Shown: in pieces, positions 9,448-17,967 of the stretch | Layout of the letters: each line of letters opens with the position of its first letter | How positions within the stretch are numbered: the stretch's first letter is position 1 | Source: Paraburkholderia sp. SG-MS1 | GTDB lineage: Bacteria > Pseudomonadota > Gammaproteobacteria > Burkholderiales > Burkholderiaceae | Assembly (NCBI RefSeq): GCF_012275575.1 | Contig: NZ_NPIH01000223.1 | Span: 36,891-100,890 of the forward strand | Reading direction: 5' to 3' | DNA length: 64,000 nucleotides | Made by a program: the position numbers and the translations under genes | The notes under the pieces: model-generated | Told to the model about the DNA's origin: nothing | Seen by the model: the letters and a program-made list of their open reading frames with translations, nothing else | Databases searched by the model: none

Positions 9448-9798
9448 TTATTGTCCTTCAGCACGGATCGTCAGCGCGTTCTTCACCGACGTCACGCCCG
9501 CCACCGACTTCGCAGCGTTCGTGGCGATGTCGAGTTGCGCTGCTTCCGGCACCGAACCGGCCAGCGTCACGTCGCCGCCGCGCGCGCGCACGGTGATGTT
9601 CGAGACGCTCAGGCCTTTCGTCTTGGCCAGCGTGCCGCGGACCTTGCGTTGCAGCGCGCGATTAGCCTGTTTCGTCTGCTTGGCGGTCGGCGCTGCAGAC
9701 GCGGGCGACGCGGCATCGGCGGTTTGCGCGTAGGCATTGATGGACGCCAGAACGATCAGCGCACCGCCGATCACCTTGATTGCCGGAAATGCTTTCAT
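9448..9798 (-). CDS. BON-domain periplasmic protein
   Basis: Small exported protein, 116 aa. A Sec signal peptide (IKVIGGALIVLASINAYA) is cleaved near residue 24, followed by an Ala/Thr/Lys-rich linker and one BON domain (about residues 48-114) with the typical strand pattern NITVRARGGDVTLAGSV and GVTSVKNALTI. BON domains bind phospholipids and occur in osmotically induced OsmY-like proteins, so envelope stress is the likely setting. AGGAG sits nine bases before the ATG. It is a single-gene unit. Confidence 0.9.
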   Translation of the reverse strand: MKAFPAIKVIGGALIVLASINAYAQTADAASPASAAPTAKQTKQANRALQRKVRGTLAKTKGLSVSNITVRARGGDVTLAGSVPEAAQLDIATNAAKSVAGVTSVKNALTIRAEGQ

Positions 9799-10245
9799 TC
9801 AACTTTCTCCTATTGTCATAAGTACGCAGTCCCCGGACGGGGACCATTTGCTACACCAACGAGTGAACCGGAATCAAATCTGAATGGAACCGAACTGCAG
9901 ATCTTGCGGAAGCTTGCAATCTGTATGCTGATTGTGTGCGGGCCCCAGACAAGGGCGTCCACGCCAGCAAAAGGCTGTGCAACGGGCCGGAGAGAACGAT
10001 ACAGCAATTAGTGCCATGTTGAACGCGGGCTATCCCGAAATTGAGGCTTTACTACAACGAATCGGCTGATGGAAACAGTTCGATGGCGTCGTATCGCCGA
10101 TTAACAGGCTGTTTTGCTGGTGATTTCGTTATTCTTTTTTATTCGAAGTCGTTTTATCCCAACCATTGGGAACAATGAAGGCATCGTAGCTTGTGAATTT
10201 TTGATTGCTCTTATGCCGCCTGCTTCAAAATCAGGAATTGCATGC
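9799..10245. other. intergenic region between BON gene and DNA glycosylase gene
   Basis: This 447-base stretch separates two divergently transcribed genes. The last 130 bases are noticeably AT-rich (around 10100-10240) and probably hold the glycosylase promoter, though no exact boxes stand out. I see no gene, RNA fold or repeat that I can support. Confidence 0.4.
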
Positions 10246-10875
10246 ATGGGAAATGAACTGCTGCCTGTCCGGCCATTACGGCGGGACGATCTTCCGGTCG
10301 ATACGATCGAACTGGCGCGCTTCATGATCGGCAAATACCTTGTCCATGATCTGCCGCAAGGGCGTCTCACCGGGCGGATCGTCGAAACGGAGGCCTATCC
10401 GGTCGGCGATTCGACCAGTCATGCGTTTGTCGGTCGGCGTCCGCATAACGGCGCGATGTTTCTCTCCCGCGGCCACGCCTACGTGCGGCTGACCTACGGT
10501 CTGTCGTACATGCTCAACATGTCCGCGGAAGAGGCCGAGGTCGGCGCCGGCATCCTGTTTCGCGCGATCGAGCCGCTTGAAGGTCTGCCACTGATGGAAG
10601 CGCGGCGTCCCGGCGTACCGCTGCGCGATCTCGCGCGTGGTCCCGGCCGGCTCACGATGGCGCTCGGCGTCGGCCAGTCGTTCAATGGCCGCGATCTGTG
10701 TACCGGAAGCGGCCTGTGGATCGGCGTGATCGAGACACGCGAGGCGCCTATCGGCGTGACGACGCGCATTGGCTTGTCACGCGAGATGCATAGGCGACTG
10801 CGATTTTTCGAACCTGGCAGTACGTTCGTCAGTGGTCCGCGAAGGCTGCTTCCGATGCCACATGGCGGTGCATGA
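10246..10875 (+). CDS. DNA-3-methyladenine glycosylase (MPG/AAG family)
   Basis: Base-excision repair enzyme, 209 aa, which removes alkylated purines such as 3-methyladenine. Family signatures are [11 protein letters not shown] near the start, the catalytic-region [16 protein letters not shown] (general base Glu in VETEAY), the DNA-intercalating segment [16 protein letters not shown], and [14 protein letters not shown] near residue 125-138. The frame is open 44 codons further upstream, but the upstream part is hydrophobic and atypical; ATG 10246 has AGGA about nine bases before it and matches the family N-terminus. Confidence 0.93.
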   Translation: MGNELLPVRPLRRDDLPVDTIELARFMIGKYLVHDLPQGRLTGRIVETEAYPVGDSTSHAFVGRRPHNGAMFLSRGHAYVRLTYGLSYMLNMSAEEAEVGAGILFRAIEPLEGLPLMEARRPGVPLRDLARGPGRLTMALGVGQSFNGRDLCTGSGLWIGVIETREAPIGVTTRIGLSREMHRRLRFFEPGSTFVSGPRRLLPMPHGGA

Positions 10876-11167
10876 AAGACGCGCGTCAATTCGACTGATG
10901 ACGCGACGCGTTGTGGCAAAAACCGCTCAGACCACACGCTATTTTGAAACATCAGACGCATCGGTTACGACCCCGACAATTATTACCGGGATGCTCGAAT
11001 GTGAATCGCATCGTCCAGTCATTTTCGGCGCTTTTTTGCGAATCCAGCAATTATGTATCTCTAAATTAAGGGTTTTCCCTCGGGGATCTGGTGACTAAAC
11101 TGAAATCATTCGCTTCTCACATGGTGTGGCAAGCGATGCAAATAAAACAAGTCTGGAGGTATTAATC

Positions 11168-11509
11168 ATGAAATCGCTCATTAAGGCAGTCGCCATTGCA
11201 GCTGTTCTTGCCGCCCCGGTCGTTTCGTTCGCTCAGTCGAGCCAGCAACCGGTCACCCGCGCCGATGTTCGCAACGAATTGATCCAGTTGGAGCGCGCAG
11301 GCTACAACCCCGCCACGACTAACGACACGAATTATCCGGCCAACATCCAGGCTGCTGAACGCCGTGTTCAGGCTGAGAACCCGGCCGTCGCGCAGACCCA
11401 GCCGGTCGCCGACACGAGTGGTTACGGTGCGCCGATGAGCGGCTCCTCCCAAGCGGGTGGCATGCTGCAGCCGACAACCGGTCCGAAGTCGGTGTATTTC
11501 GGCAACTAA
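11168..11509 (+). CDS. DUF4148 periplasmic protein
   Basis: Small exported protein of unknown function, 113 aa, of a family abundant in Burkholderia relatives. The signal peptide is MKSLIKAVAIAAVLAAPVVS followed by FAQ. The mature part has the DUF4148 core (VTRADVRNELIQLERAGYNP) and a repeat-poor polar tail. GGAGG at 11155-11159, eight bases before the ATG, fixes this start against an in-frame ATG 14 codons upstream. No functional partner is visible. Confidence 0.9.
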   Translation: MKSLIKAVAIAAVLAAPVVSFAQSSQQPVTRADVRNELIQLERAGYNPATTNDTNYPANIQAAERRVQAENPAVAQTQPVADTSGYGAPMSGSSQAGGMLQPTTGPKSVYFGN

Positions 11510-11800
11510 GATTCGGCAACCAGCAATAAGCAACCGCGTTGAAAAGCCCGCCGGCAGGTCCGGCCGGGAGCCGAGTGAGGCGGGGCGGGCGCAATCCGAG
11601 CCGCCTCGCTGTCACGCACGGCCAAGTCGTTCGACGCCCCAGCGGCGCGTTGCGGTTGAGATTCACATTCAGCGCGCCGTCGCGAAGTGATCCGGTTGCC
11701 TCGCGATCCACGCTTGCAGTGCCGCGCGCACCCATTGGTATCGAAGCGCGCGTGGCACGCTATCCAGTTCCAAGAACCTCCGCTGCCGCAAGGTAGCTTC
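11510..11800. other. non-coding stretch preceding a strong terminator
   Basis: These 291 bases hold no recognisable gene. Because a strong plus-strand terminator hairpin follows at 11801, the stretch is either a long 3' UTR of the DUF4148 gene or contains a small RNA. Confidence 0.35.
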
Positions 11801-11831
11801 GCCCAACCGTTTCAACGATTGGGCTTTTTTT
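11801..11831 (+). terminator. rho-independent terminator
   Basis: GCCCAACCGTT (11801-11811) pairs with AACGATTGGGC (11814-11824) with one C-A mismatch and a two-base loop, followed by seven T (11825-11831). This is the clearest intrinsic terminator in the window and is oriented for plus-strand transcripts. Confidence 0.8.
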
Positions 11832-11900
11832 GCGTCGTTTTACGCAACGGGCAGCCGGCGTCGTGTGGCCAGTCGCGCGGCATTGAGCACGCCGCGCGCA

Positions 11901-12344
11901 TCAGGGCCGTTCGCCGTGAATATAGAACTCGAGTTGCTGAATGGTGAACTGCTGCTCGGCGATGATGTTCTTCACCAGGTCGCCGATCGACACCATACCC
12001 ACCAGCCGGTCATTCTCGATCACCGGCAGGTGGCGCATGCGGCGCTCGGTCATCAGGGCCATGCAGTCTTCCGTGGTCTGGTCGGGGCGCACGAAACGCA
12101 CCGCCTTGCTCATGATGTCGCGCACCGGCGTGGCCTTCGACGAGCGATCCATCAGCACCACCTTGCGCGCGTAGTCACGCTCCGTGATGATCCCGGCGAT
12201 GCTGTCGCCGTCCGTCACGACCAGTGCGCCGATGCCTTTTTCGGCCATCAACCGGATCGCCTCGTAGACGGAATCGTCGACGCCGATCGTGATGACACCG
12301 GTGTTGTTCGGTTTCGTTTTAAGAAGCTGGGCAACGCTTGTCAT
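11901..12344 (-). CDS. CBS-pair domain protein
   Basis: Cytoplasmic protein of 147 aa made almost wholly of two CBS domains (about residues 12-70 and 78-135), with the typical ends GIITERDYARKV and GMVSIGDLVKNII. CBS pairs bind adenosine nucleotides (ATP, AMP, SAM) and act as energy sensors. ATG 12344 is chosen; the 21 codons upstream look random. The C-terminal tail EQQFTIQQLEFYIHGE is typical of a widespread proteobacterial stand-alone CBS group. It is transcribed alone. Confidence 0.92.
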   Translation of the reverse strand: MTSVAQLLKTKPNNTGVITIGVDDSVYEAIRLMAEKGIGALVVTDGDSIAGIITERDYARKVVLMDRSSKATPVRDIMSKAVRFVRPDQTTEDCMALMTERRMRHLPVIENDRLVGMVSIGDLVKNIIAEQQFTIQQLEFYIHGERP

Positions 12345-12598
12345 GGAGCGGCTCCGTTTCGCAGTGCAGCACGCCGGTGCGGCGTGCTGTCGTGAGGGAC
12401 AGGCCATTCCAGTATAGGCGCGACGCGGTGGCGCGGTACTCCGGGAATACCTGGGGCGCGTCGCGCGTCCAATTCAGGTAGCGGCGCCGCCGCCCATGTT
12501 TGGCCGCGCGCCTTGCACCGCGCGGGGACATCCGGGTGTGCCGTGCGGATTAGCGGTAAACTCCGAGTCCAACCCTTATCCCCGGTTTGATCGGGTTC

Positions 12599-13273
12599 AT
12601 GTCAGCAATACTGTCCAACGCCATGCTCACGTCTCACGATCCATCGCCCGCAGCAGACGGCGCCATCAACGGCGAATGCGTCGTTCTCGACGCCACTGCC
12701 ACGCTTCCCACGCGCTACGGCACGTTCACCTCATACGTGTTTCGCGTATGCGAAAGCGGCGCCGAACATCTCGCGCTCGTGATGGGCGATGTCGCCAATC
12801 AGTCGTCCGTGTTGACGCGCCTGCATTCCGAGTGCCTCACGGGCGACGTGCTCGGCTCGTATCGTTGTGACTGCGGCGAGCAGCTCGACCTCGCGCTGCG
12901 CTACATCGCGGCAGAAGGCTGCGGCGTGCTGCTGTACCTGCGCGGCCATGAAGGGCGCGGTATCGGCCTGTCGAACAAGATTCGCGCCTATGCGCTGCAG
13001 GAGCAGGGGCGCGATACCGTCGAGGCCAATCTCGACCTCGGCTTGCCGGATGATTCGCGAGAATACGATTCAGCCGCGGGCATTCTGCGCACGTTGAAAG
13101 TCACGTCGGTACGCTTGATGAGCAACAATCCGGAGAAGTTCGACACGCTCTCGAAGCACAGCATTCCGGTGTGCGAACGGGTCGCGCTGGCGATCCCGAT
13201 GCGCGAGGAAAACGAGCGTTATATCCGTACGAAGCAGCTCAAGTTCGGGCACTACTTCGACGAAAACGAATAG
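12599..13273 (+). CDS. ribA: GTP cyclohydrolase II
   Basis: First enzyme of riboflavin synthesis: GTP to 2,5-diamino-6-ribosylamino-4(3H)-pyrimidinone 5'-phosphate, formate and pyrophosphate. The three zinc cysteines lie in [20 protein letters not shown]; the catalytic segment [11 protein letters not shown] and the later [12 protein letters not shown] are present. It is a stand-alone RibA, not fused to RibB. The start is uncertain: ATG 12599 gives 224 aa, ATG 12623 gives 216 aa, and neither has a good Shine-Dalgarno. The 3' end marks the left flank of the accessory region. Confidence 0.92.
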   Translation: MSAILSNAMLTSHDPSPAADGAINGECVVLDATATLPTRYGTFTSYVFRVCESGAEHLALVMGDVANQSSVLTRLHSECLTGDVLGSYRCDCGEQLDLALRYIAAEGCGVLLYLRGHEGRGIGLSNKIRAYALQEQGRDTVEANLDLGLPDDSREYDSAAGILRTLKVTSVRLMSNNPEKFDTLSKHSIPVCERVALAIPMREENERYIRTKQLKFGHYFDENE

Positions 13274-13416
13274 GTAGAATTCGGTATCCGTCCGTGGTGA
13301 GCCGCAGTGCTCCAGAGCGATCTGCAAGGTATTGAAAATAAAGAGAATAATCGAGATGAGCGCGGCCACAGGCTGCACATCAACGCTTATCTCTGTGCAT
13401 CAAAACCTGCCGGTGC

Positions 13417-13486
13417 GGCGTAGGTTTTCCAGCGTTGCCAACGAAACCTACGCCGGATATTCTTCCCATAGAGAAAACCTACGCCG
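13417..13486. repeat. inverted and direct repeats upstream of integrase
   Basis: GGCGTAGGTTTTC (13417-13429) is the exact reverse complement of GAAAACCTACGCC (13473-13485). A third, near-identical copy GAAACCTACGCCG lies at 13443-13455, and a weaker one (AAAACCTGCCGG) near 13401. The cluster is about 10 bases upstream of the integrase start, so it may be integrase/excisionase binding sites, a repressor operator or part of an attachment site. Confidence 0.65.
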
Positions 13487-13495
13487 AGGGAAAGA

Positions 13496-14768
13496 ATGCG
13501 CTTCGATGCACGCACCGCAGCCAAGCTGCCGAGCGGCGGTCACATGACTTTCGAGGGGTTTCCGGGGCTGCGCCTGCAAGCTTCGACGAACCTTAAATCG
13601 TGGACGTATCGCTACAAGTCGCCGGTCGACAGCCGCATGCGGCAGGTGAAGCTCGGTGAATGGCCGGCAATGTCGTTCGCCGGTGCCATCGCTGCATGGC
13701 AGAAGAGCCGTGTCGAGCGAGACGCGGGAGTCGAGCTCTCGGCGGTGCGTCGAAAGCCGGAGAAAAAGGCTAATCGGCCATCACCGGACGATTACACCGT
13801 CAGACAGCTGTGCCGTGACTATCTGCAGGGGTATGTCGAACTCAGCCGGAAGACGAAGGGTGCAGTTGAGGTAGCACGCATGTTCAAGGCGATGCTAGCG
13901 CCTATCGCTGATCTGCGTGCGGCTGCCATCACGCGCGCCCAAGCTTTCGACTTGCTCGAATCATACAGATCGACGCCGATGCTCGCGGCTCGCCTTCGCA
14001 TGGAGCTCGGCGGCGCCTGGCATTACGTGCTGGATGCCGGTCGCGTTCCCGAAAACACTCCGAACTGGTGGAGGGAAGTCCTGAGAGGACGACTGAAGAG
14101 CAAGGGGCGCAAGGTCGAAGGCCAATATACCGGGACACAAGAAAGGGTGTTGTCCGTCGAGGAACTCGGCATATTGATCCGGTGGTTGCCGAATTTTAGT
14201 TTGACTGTTGCTGATGCATTGACGCTCTATCTCTGGACGGGTACGAGGGGCGGCGGGATCGTCGCAATGGAGAGCACCGAGATCGCGGAGGAGAGCGATG
14301 GTTTCTGGTGGACGATTCAAGCACAAAACCAAGGGGCTTCATAACGAGAAAGCAACGGATCTGCGGGTGCCGCTTGTAGGCCGCGCCGAGGCCATTGTGC
14401 GGCGACGCCTCGACCAGGTCAAAGGGACTGTCCTGTTTCCAACGTCGCGCGGGGGGGCGATGGACCAGACCGTGGTCCAGCACGGAGTCTACTATCATCA
14501 GCCGTACTGTAAAATAGCGCCGAACCATGACCGTCCGCGTGTGCCGGTTACACACTGGTCGGCTCATGATCTTCGACGCACAGCGCGCACGTTGCTAGCA
14601 ACGCTTGGTTGTCCGAATGAAGTTGCCGAAGCGGTGCTGGGCCATGTCCAGCCGGGTATCATCGGCGTATATAATCGGCATACCTACGACAGAGAACGGC
14701 GCGAGTGGCTAACAACACTGTCTCATCGCCTTGAAGAGATTGCTGCAAAATATCCTCCGAGGAAGTAG
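13496..14768 (+). pseudogene. frameshifted phage/island-type tyrosine integrase
   Basis: A site-specific recombinase of the P4/DUF4102-like group, broken by one frameshift. The first frame (13496-14344) has the N-terminal arm-binding domain (FPGLRLQASTNLKSWTYRY), the core-binding domain and the first catalytic Arg in TGTRGGG. At about 14318 the frame shifts by +1 and the second frame (to 14768) has HDLRRTARTLL, LGHV and the nucleophile region IIGVYNRHTY. The reconstructed protein is about 424 aa, a normal length. All catalytic motifs are intact, so the lesion is recent or a sequencing artefact. It sits directly after ribA. Confidence 0.88.
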
Positions 14769-15349
14769 CGGTCGATGTGATCGGTATGGCGGTCTTCAGC
14801 GTGCGACAAATTTGGGCATGGGCACATGGACGATGTCTCAGCAATGCGACACCGCATCTTGATGCCGCGTGATTTCGGGTTTGAATGGAGCCACGCTCCC
14901 ATCGCCGTATCACCGTTGTTCTGTTTACTCTGATGTGAGCCCTCGACCCAGCTAACAACGCGTATGGCAGGCGAGGGCTCAGAGTGCGCGACGACCGGCG
15001 CAAGCCTCTTTTTTTCGATATGCATGGCCTGGCCACATGCGATTCCGATCGAGCTTGAAAAAGGGAAAGAGTAACGCAAGCGGACAGGCTTCTTTGGGAT
15101 TTTTGCTCAGCGCCGCTTGGCATGCCGACTGCCTCGGCATTATCGGGAATTTCGTCGTTTGGGGAGAGCAACGGGGAATGGGATTTTTATTCCTCGGCGG
15201 GCATTTGCCATGCTTGGCAATTTCCAATTAAATTCCAATGTAGTTCAACGGCTAACAAGAAGTGTTGCACGTCAATCCTCCTTTCGGTCATGTCGACGGT
15301 ACGCGGAGGCACTCAGGACCCGACGGGAAAAGACGAAGGCAATGTCGCG
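14769..15349. other. non-coding stretch between integrase and AlpA-like gene
   Basis: These 581 bases contain short overlapping frames on both strands but none with recognisable protein features. The final 150 bases are AT-richer and probably hold the promoter of the AlpA-like gene. Confidence 0.35.
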
Positions 15350-15604
15350 ATGAAGATCTGTCTCTCTTTGAAGGAAGTTGCGCAGGCACTTTCTCTGTCA
15401 CCGTCGACCGTACAGCACCTTGTGCGCGAGAAAACGTTCCCCGAGCCGCGATTGCTATCTGGACGACGGGTCACATGGCTTGCACACGAAGTTCAGAATT
15501 GGGCTGCTACACGCCCGGTCTCGAAGCTCCTTCCGCCGGAGAACTCGGGCGCTAAGAAGCACCGAACTGTTGCCGCTCGCGCGACAGAAACAGGGAGGGA
15601 ATAA
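15350..15604 (+). CDS. AlpA-family helix-turn-helix regulator
   Basis: Small DNA-binding protein of 84 aa. The core LSLKEVAQALSLSPSTVQHLV is a MerR/AlpA-type helix-turn-helix (split: LSLKEVAQALS, then LSPSTVQHLV), followed by FPEPRLLSGRRVTWLAHEVQNW, the wing and C-terminal helix typical of AlpA/excisionase proteins (split: FPEPRLLSGRR, VTWLAHEVQNW). Such proteins activate integrase expression or act as excisionases in integrated elements, which fits its place behind the integrase. ATG 15350 has AAGG upstream; an in-frame ATG at 15290 would add 20 residues. Confidence 0.8.
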   Translation: MKICLSLKEVAQALSLSPSTVQHLVREKTFPEPRLLSGRRVTWLAHEVQNWAATRPVSKLLPPENSGAKKHRTVAARATETGRE

Positions 15605-16363
15605 CGTTGGAGATTGCTTTCTTTTCGCGACACTCGAGATGTTCTGTGATCGCCAGTGAGTTAGGAAAGTAATTCTGGCTGATGATGTATTTTTACGATG
15701 TGTTAAGGCATTCGCAAACGCGCTGTGCGCGCTGAAATGACGCCACGGGACGAGCCTGAGGGGCACTAGCGGATCGGAGATAGATCGTAGGGCAGATGGC
15801 CATTTCCATCGTGCCTGGATGGCACAATGGTCTCTGATTTCTGCTGCGTGACGTGATAGCCATTGTTCAGAACAACTCAGGATCGTGGAAAGCTACGCGG
15901 GCCGGGGATTGATGGCTAATTGCAGAGTGAGATAGTAGATTTTTACCCGCTATTTACCCGCACGCAGCAATCGATGTTCGAGAAAAATGACTTGGCCTGA
16001 CGGTCCGCGCGAGGCTAGGGTTGTCTACACGTTCGAACCATTACGCCGACGGATTGACCTTTGTGCCGCGTGAAAGATGAAGCGATCATCTTGCGGTCTT
16101 CCTCAGGGGCATGTCGGCCACTGTCTGACGCGCGACACTCGGCCCTATAGCGCACGCGTGCGGGACGGCGGGCAAGTGTCGGCCAGGAGCGGTTATTGAA
16201 CTGCTTCTGGTGTCCGTCCGGTGCACTCGCATCGCTCAACGCGCCTTATCAAAGCGGACAGACGAAGACCCCGTATGCTCGGAATCGTCACGGCGCCTAA
16301 AATCCCAGCTTGATCTGTCTGTCTTTGGGTTGGTTGCGCGGCTTTCCCACGTCATCTTGAGCC
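15605..16363. other. non-coding stretch with TTTACCCGC direct repeat
   Basis: A 759-base region without a supported gene. TTTACCCGC occurs twice, at 15942-15950 and 15953-15961, eleven bases apart (about one helical turn). It could be a protein-binding site or a remnant of an element end; nothing in the sequence decides this. Confidence 0.35.
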
Positions 16364-16744
16364 ATGGATCCAATCACGACCAAAGGAGTGTCAACGACAC
16401 GGCCGTCTCGCAAAAAACGAGACAGTCCTTCACTCGAAGAAGCTCGGCTTGCGCAGATAGACCGTGCGATTCATCATGCAGTTGTCGCCGCTATCTTGGT
16501 TGACCCAATAGGCTGGAACGCACTTCTCGACCTCTCCGCCGAGGAGCTCGGGCGTAGGTTCAAAAATCGACTATGGGAAGTCATTGGCGTGTCGCCGATA
16601 CTGAACCTAGACCTCCAATCGATGCGCGACGAGAACGCGAATCTATCGACGAACAATTTTCCGTACTACGTCGCTGCACATCGTCAATCAAGTCGGAAAC
16701 GAGTTCCGCTACGACTACCTCGTCGTGTGATGCCACTGTGCTGA
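16364..16744 (+). CDS. hypothetical protein, low support
   Basis: An open frame of 126 aa that I do not recognise. The middle part (IDRAIHHAVVAAILVDPIGW, LDLSAEELGRRFKNRLWEV) looks like real amphipathic helices, while the last 30 residues are basic and random-like. It has a strongly charged N-terminus and no signal peptide or membrane segment. No clear ribosome binding site precedes it. It could be a cargo gene of the mobile element or a chance frame. Confidence 0.3.
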   Translation: MDPITTKGVSTTRPSRKKRDSPSLEEARLAQIDRAIHHAVVAAILVDPIGWNALLDLSAEELGRRFKNRLWEVIGVSPILNLDLQSMRDENANLSTNNFPYYVAAHRQSSRKRVPLRLPRRVMPLC

Positions 16745-16863
16745 CTGAGTTAGCCAGAGTCGTTCCATCGATTCGTGATATTCCCGGAGCGGCGAATGGG
16801 TGTGTACGGTGTCCACTGAAAATCGGCTCGCTAATCAATTGGCAACAATGCTTTGGGCATTTT

Positions 16864-17127
16864 CTATCCGTTGGTGACGGGTTCGACGACGTCCGTGAAG
16901 TCGAGGTCCAGATGCTTGAGCACTGCTTCGATGCGCTGGAACGCTCAATCAATTTGCTCCATCGGGTCCTCCGGAATGGACCCGTCGGGACGCATGCCTG
17001 TTTGGCCCGCGATAAAGACCAGGCCGTTAGCAGTGACCGCTGGCGAATACTGGAACAGGTCGAAAATGCGATTGCTTCCAAGGGTCGCGTCATCTTCAGG
17101 TAGACGCAGGCGCTCAATTTTGGTCAT
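16864..17127 (-). pseudogene. RidA-family (YjgF/YER057c) gene relic
   Basis: Reading from ATG 17127 gives MTKIERLRLPEDDATLG, then VTANGLVFIAGQTGMRPDGS and PEDPMEQID, matching the first half of a RidA-like enamine/imine deaminase. A TGA stop follows at 16947-16945, but the same frame continues AFQRIEAVLKHLDLDFTDVVEP, a clear RidA continuation (split: AFQRIEAVLKH, LDLDFTDVVEP), up to a TAG at 16866-16864. The catalytic C-terminal part is absent. It is therefore a gene relic with an internal stop and a lost 3' end. Confidence 0.75.
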
Positions 17128-17382
17128 GGCAGTCTTCCAGTCAGTTTGAAGTTTGGAAGTTCGGTTCCAACGTACCCTTACTGCAAGTGCCTGTCCGGGC
17201 TGCCGTCTGTTTAATGAGCTACCAATCAACGAGAGGTCACGAACAGTCGGGATCCCGAACGCGACGCTAGCGCAGAGCAATCGCACCGAGCGTTGTCGGG
17301 CGTTCCAATGCTAGGGTAACTGTGACGGGCGTTGCGGTCCTGCAGCCGGAGATTCTGCTCACTCATTCCGTCGTTCGGCCCG

Positions 17383-17820
17383 TCACGGCCAACATTTGGA
17401 ATCGATGGCGCGCCAGCGCGACGGAGCAAAGTGCTCGGAAGTGGAAGTCGCTCGCGCGTTTGGCAGGCGCTCCGCGATGAACCCGTCGACGATATGCAGC
17501 AGCTTTTCTATCGCGGCCGGCTTGCGAAGGAATGCGACCCAACAACGCGGTCCACACGCCCGCTCTGGCATGGCTGACAACAGGATTACGGGTGTCGCGG
17601 CGAACGCCGGTTGGCACTTGAGGCGGCGGCAAAATTCTGCGCCATCCATTTCAGGCATCTGCCAGTCGGTAATGACGAGCGCCGGAAAATTTAGGGACGT
17701 CCTCCGCAACGCATCCCGTCCGTTTTCGGCAAGGACGACGTGATACCCGCGATTTTCCAATGCCAGTTGCAGCGCCCAGCGATTCTCAAGGTCATCGTCG
17801 ACAACGAGTACAGTAGCCAT
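17383..17820 (-). CDS. single-domain response regulator (receiver protein)
   Basis: Phospho-receiver protein of 145 aa. The acidic pocket VVDDD is at residues 6-10, the phospho-acceptor Asp in VITDWQMPEMDG near residue 51, the Ser switch in LLSA and the invariant Lys in FLRKP near residue 100. The last 40 residues are a basic tail with no output domain, so it likely acts by protein contact, as CheY-like proteins do. It lies 147 bases downstream of the hybrid kinase on the same strand and is a plausible partner. Confidence 0.88.
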   Translation of the reverse strand: MATVLVVDDDLENRWALQLALENRGYHVVLAENGRDALRRTSLNFPALVITDWQMPEMDGAEFCRRLKCQPAFAATPVILLSAMPERACGPRCWVAFLRKPAAIEKLLHIVDGFIAERLPNARATSTSEHFAPSRWRAIDSKCWP

Positions 17821-17967
17821 GATACGGCGCGCCCGAAAGCATCATCGGGAGTTCGCAAGCTTTGTACCCGGGGACCGGAATCTGCCCCGCTTTTTTCAGC
17901 TATGCACGGGAATAAGTTTGCGCCCTAAGCGCGACGCCGCTGCTACAGCCTTGTCGGTTCGGATGCT

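Noticed and set aside
13417..13486. CRISPR-like repeat array
   Set aside because: Only three or four short, partly inverted copies with unequal spacing; no spacer pattern and no cas genes.
13274..13495. tRNA gene as integrase target
   Set aside because: No cloverleaf or T-loop consensus could be found between ribA and the integrase.
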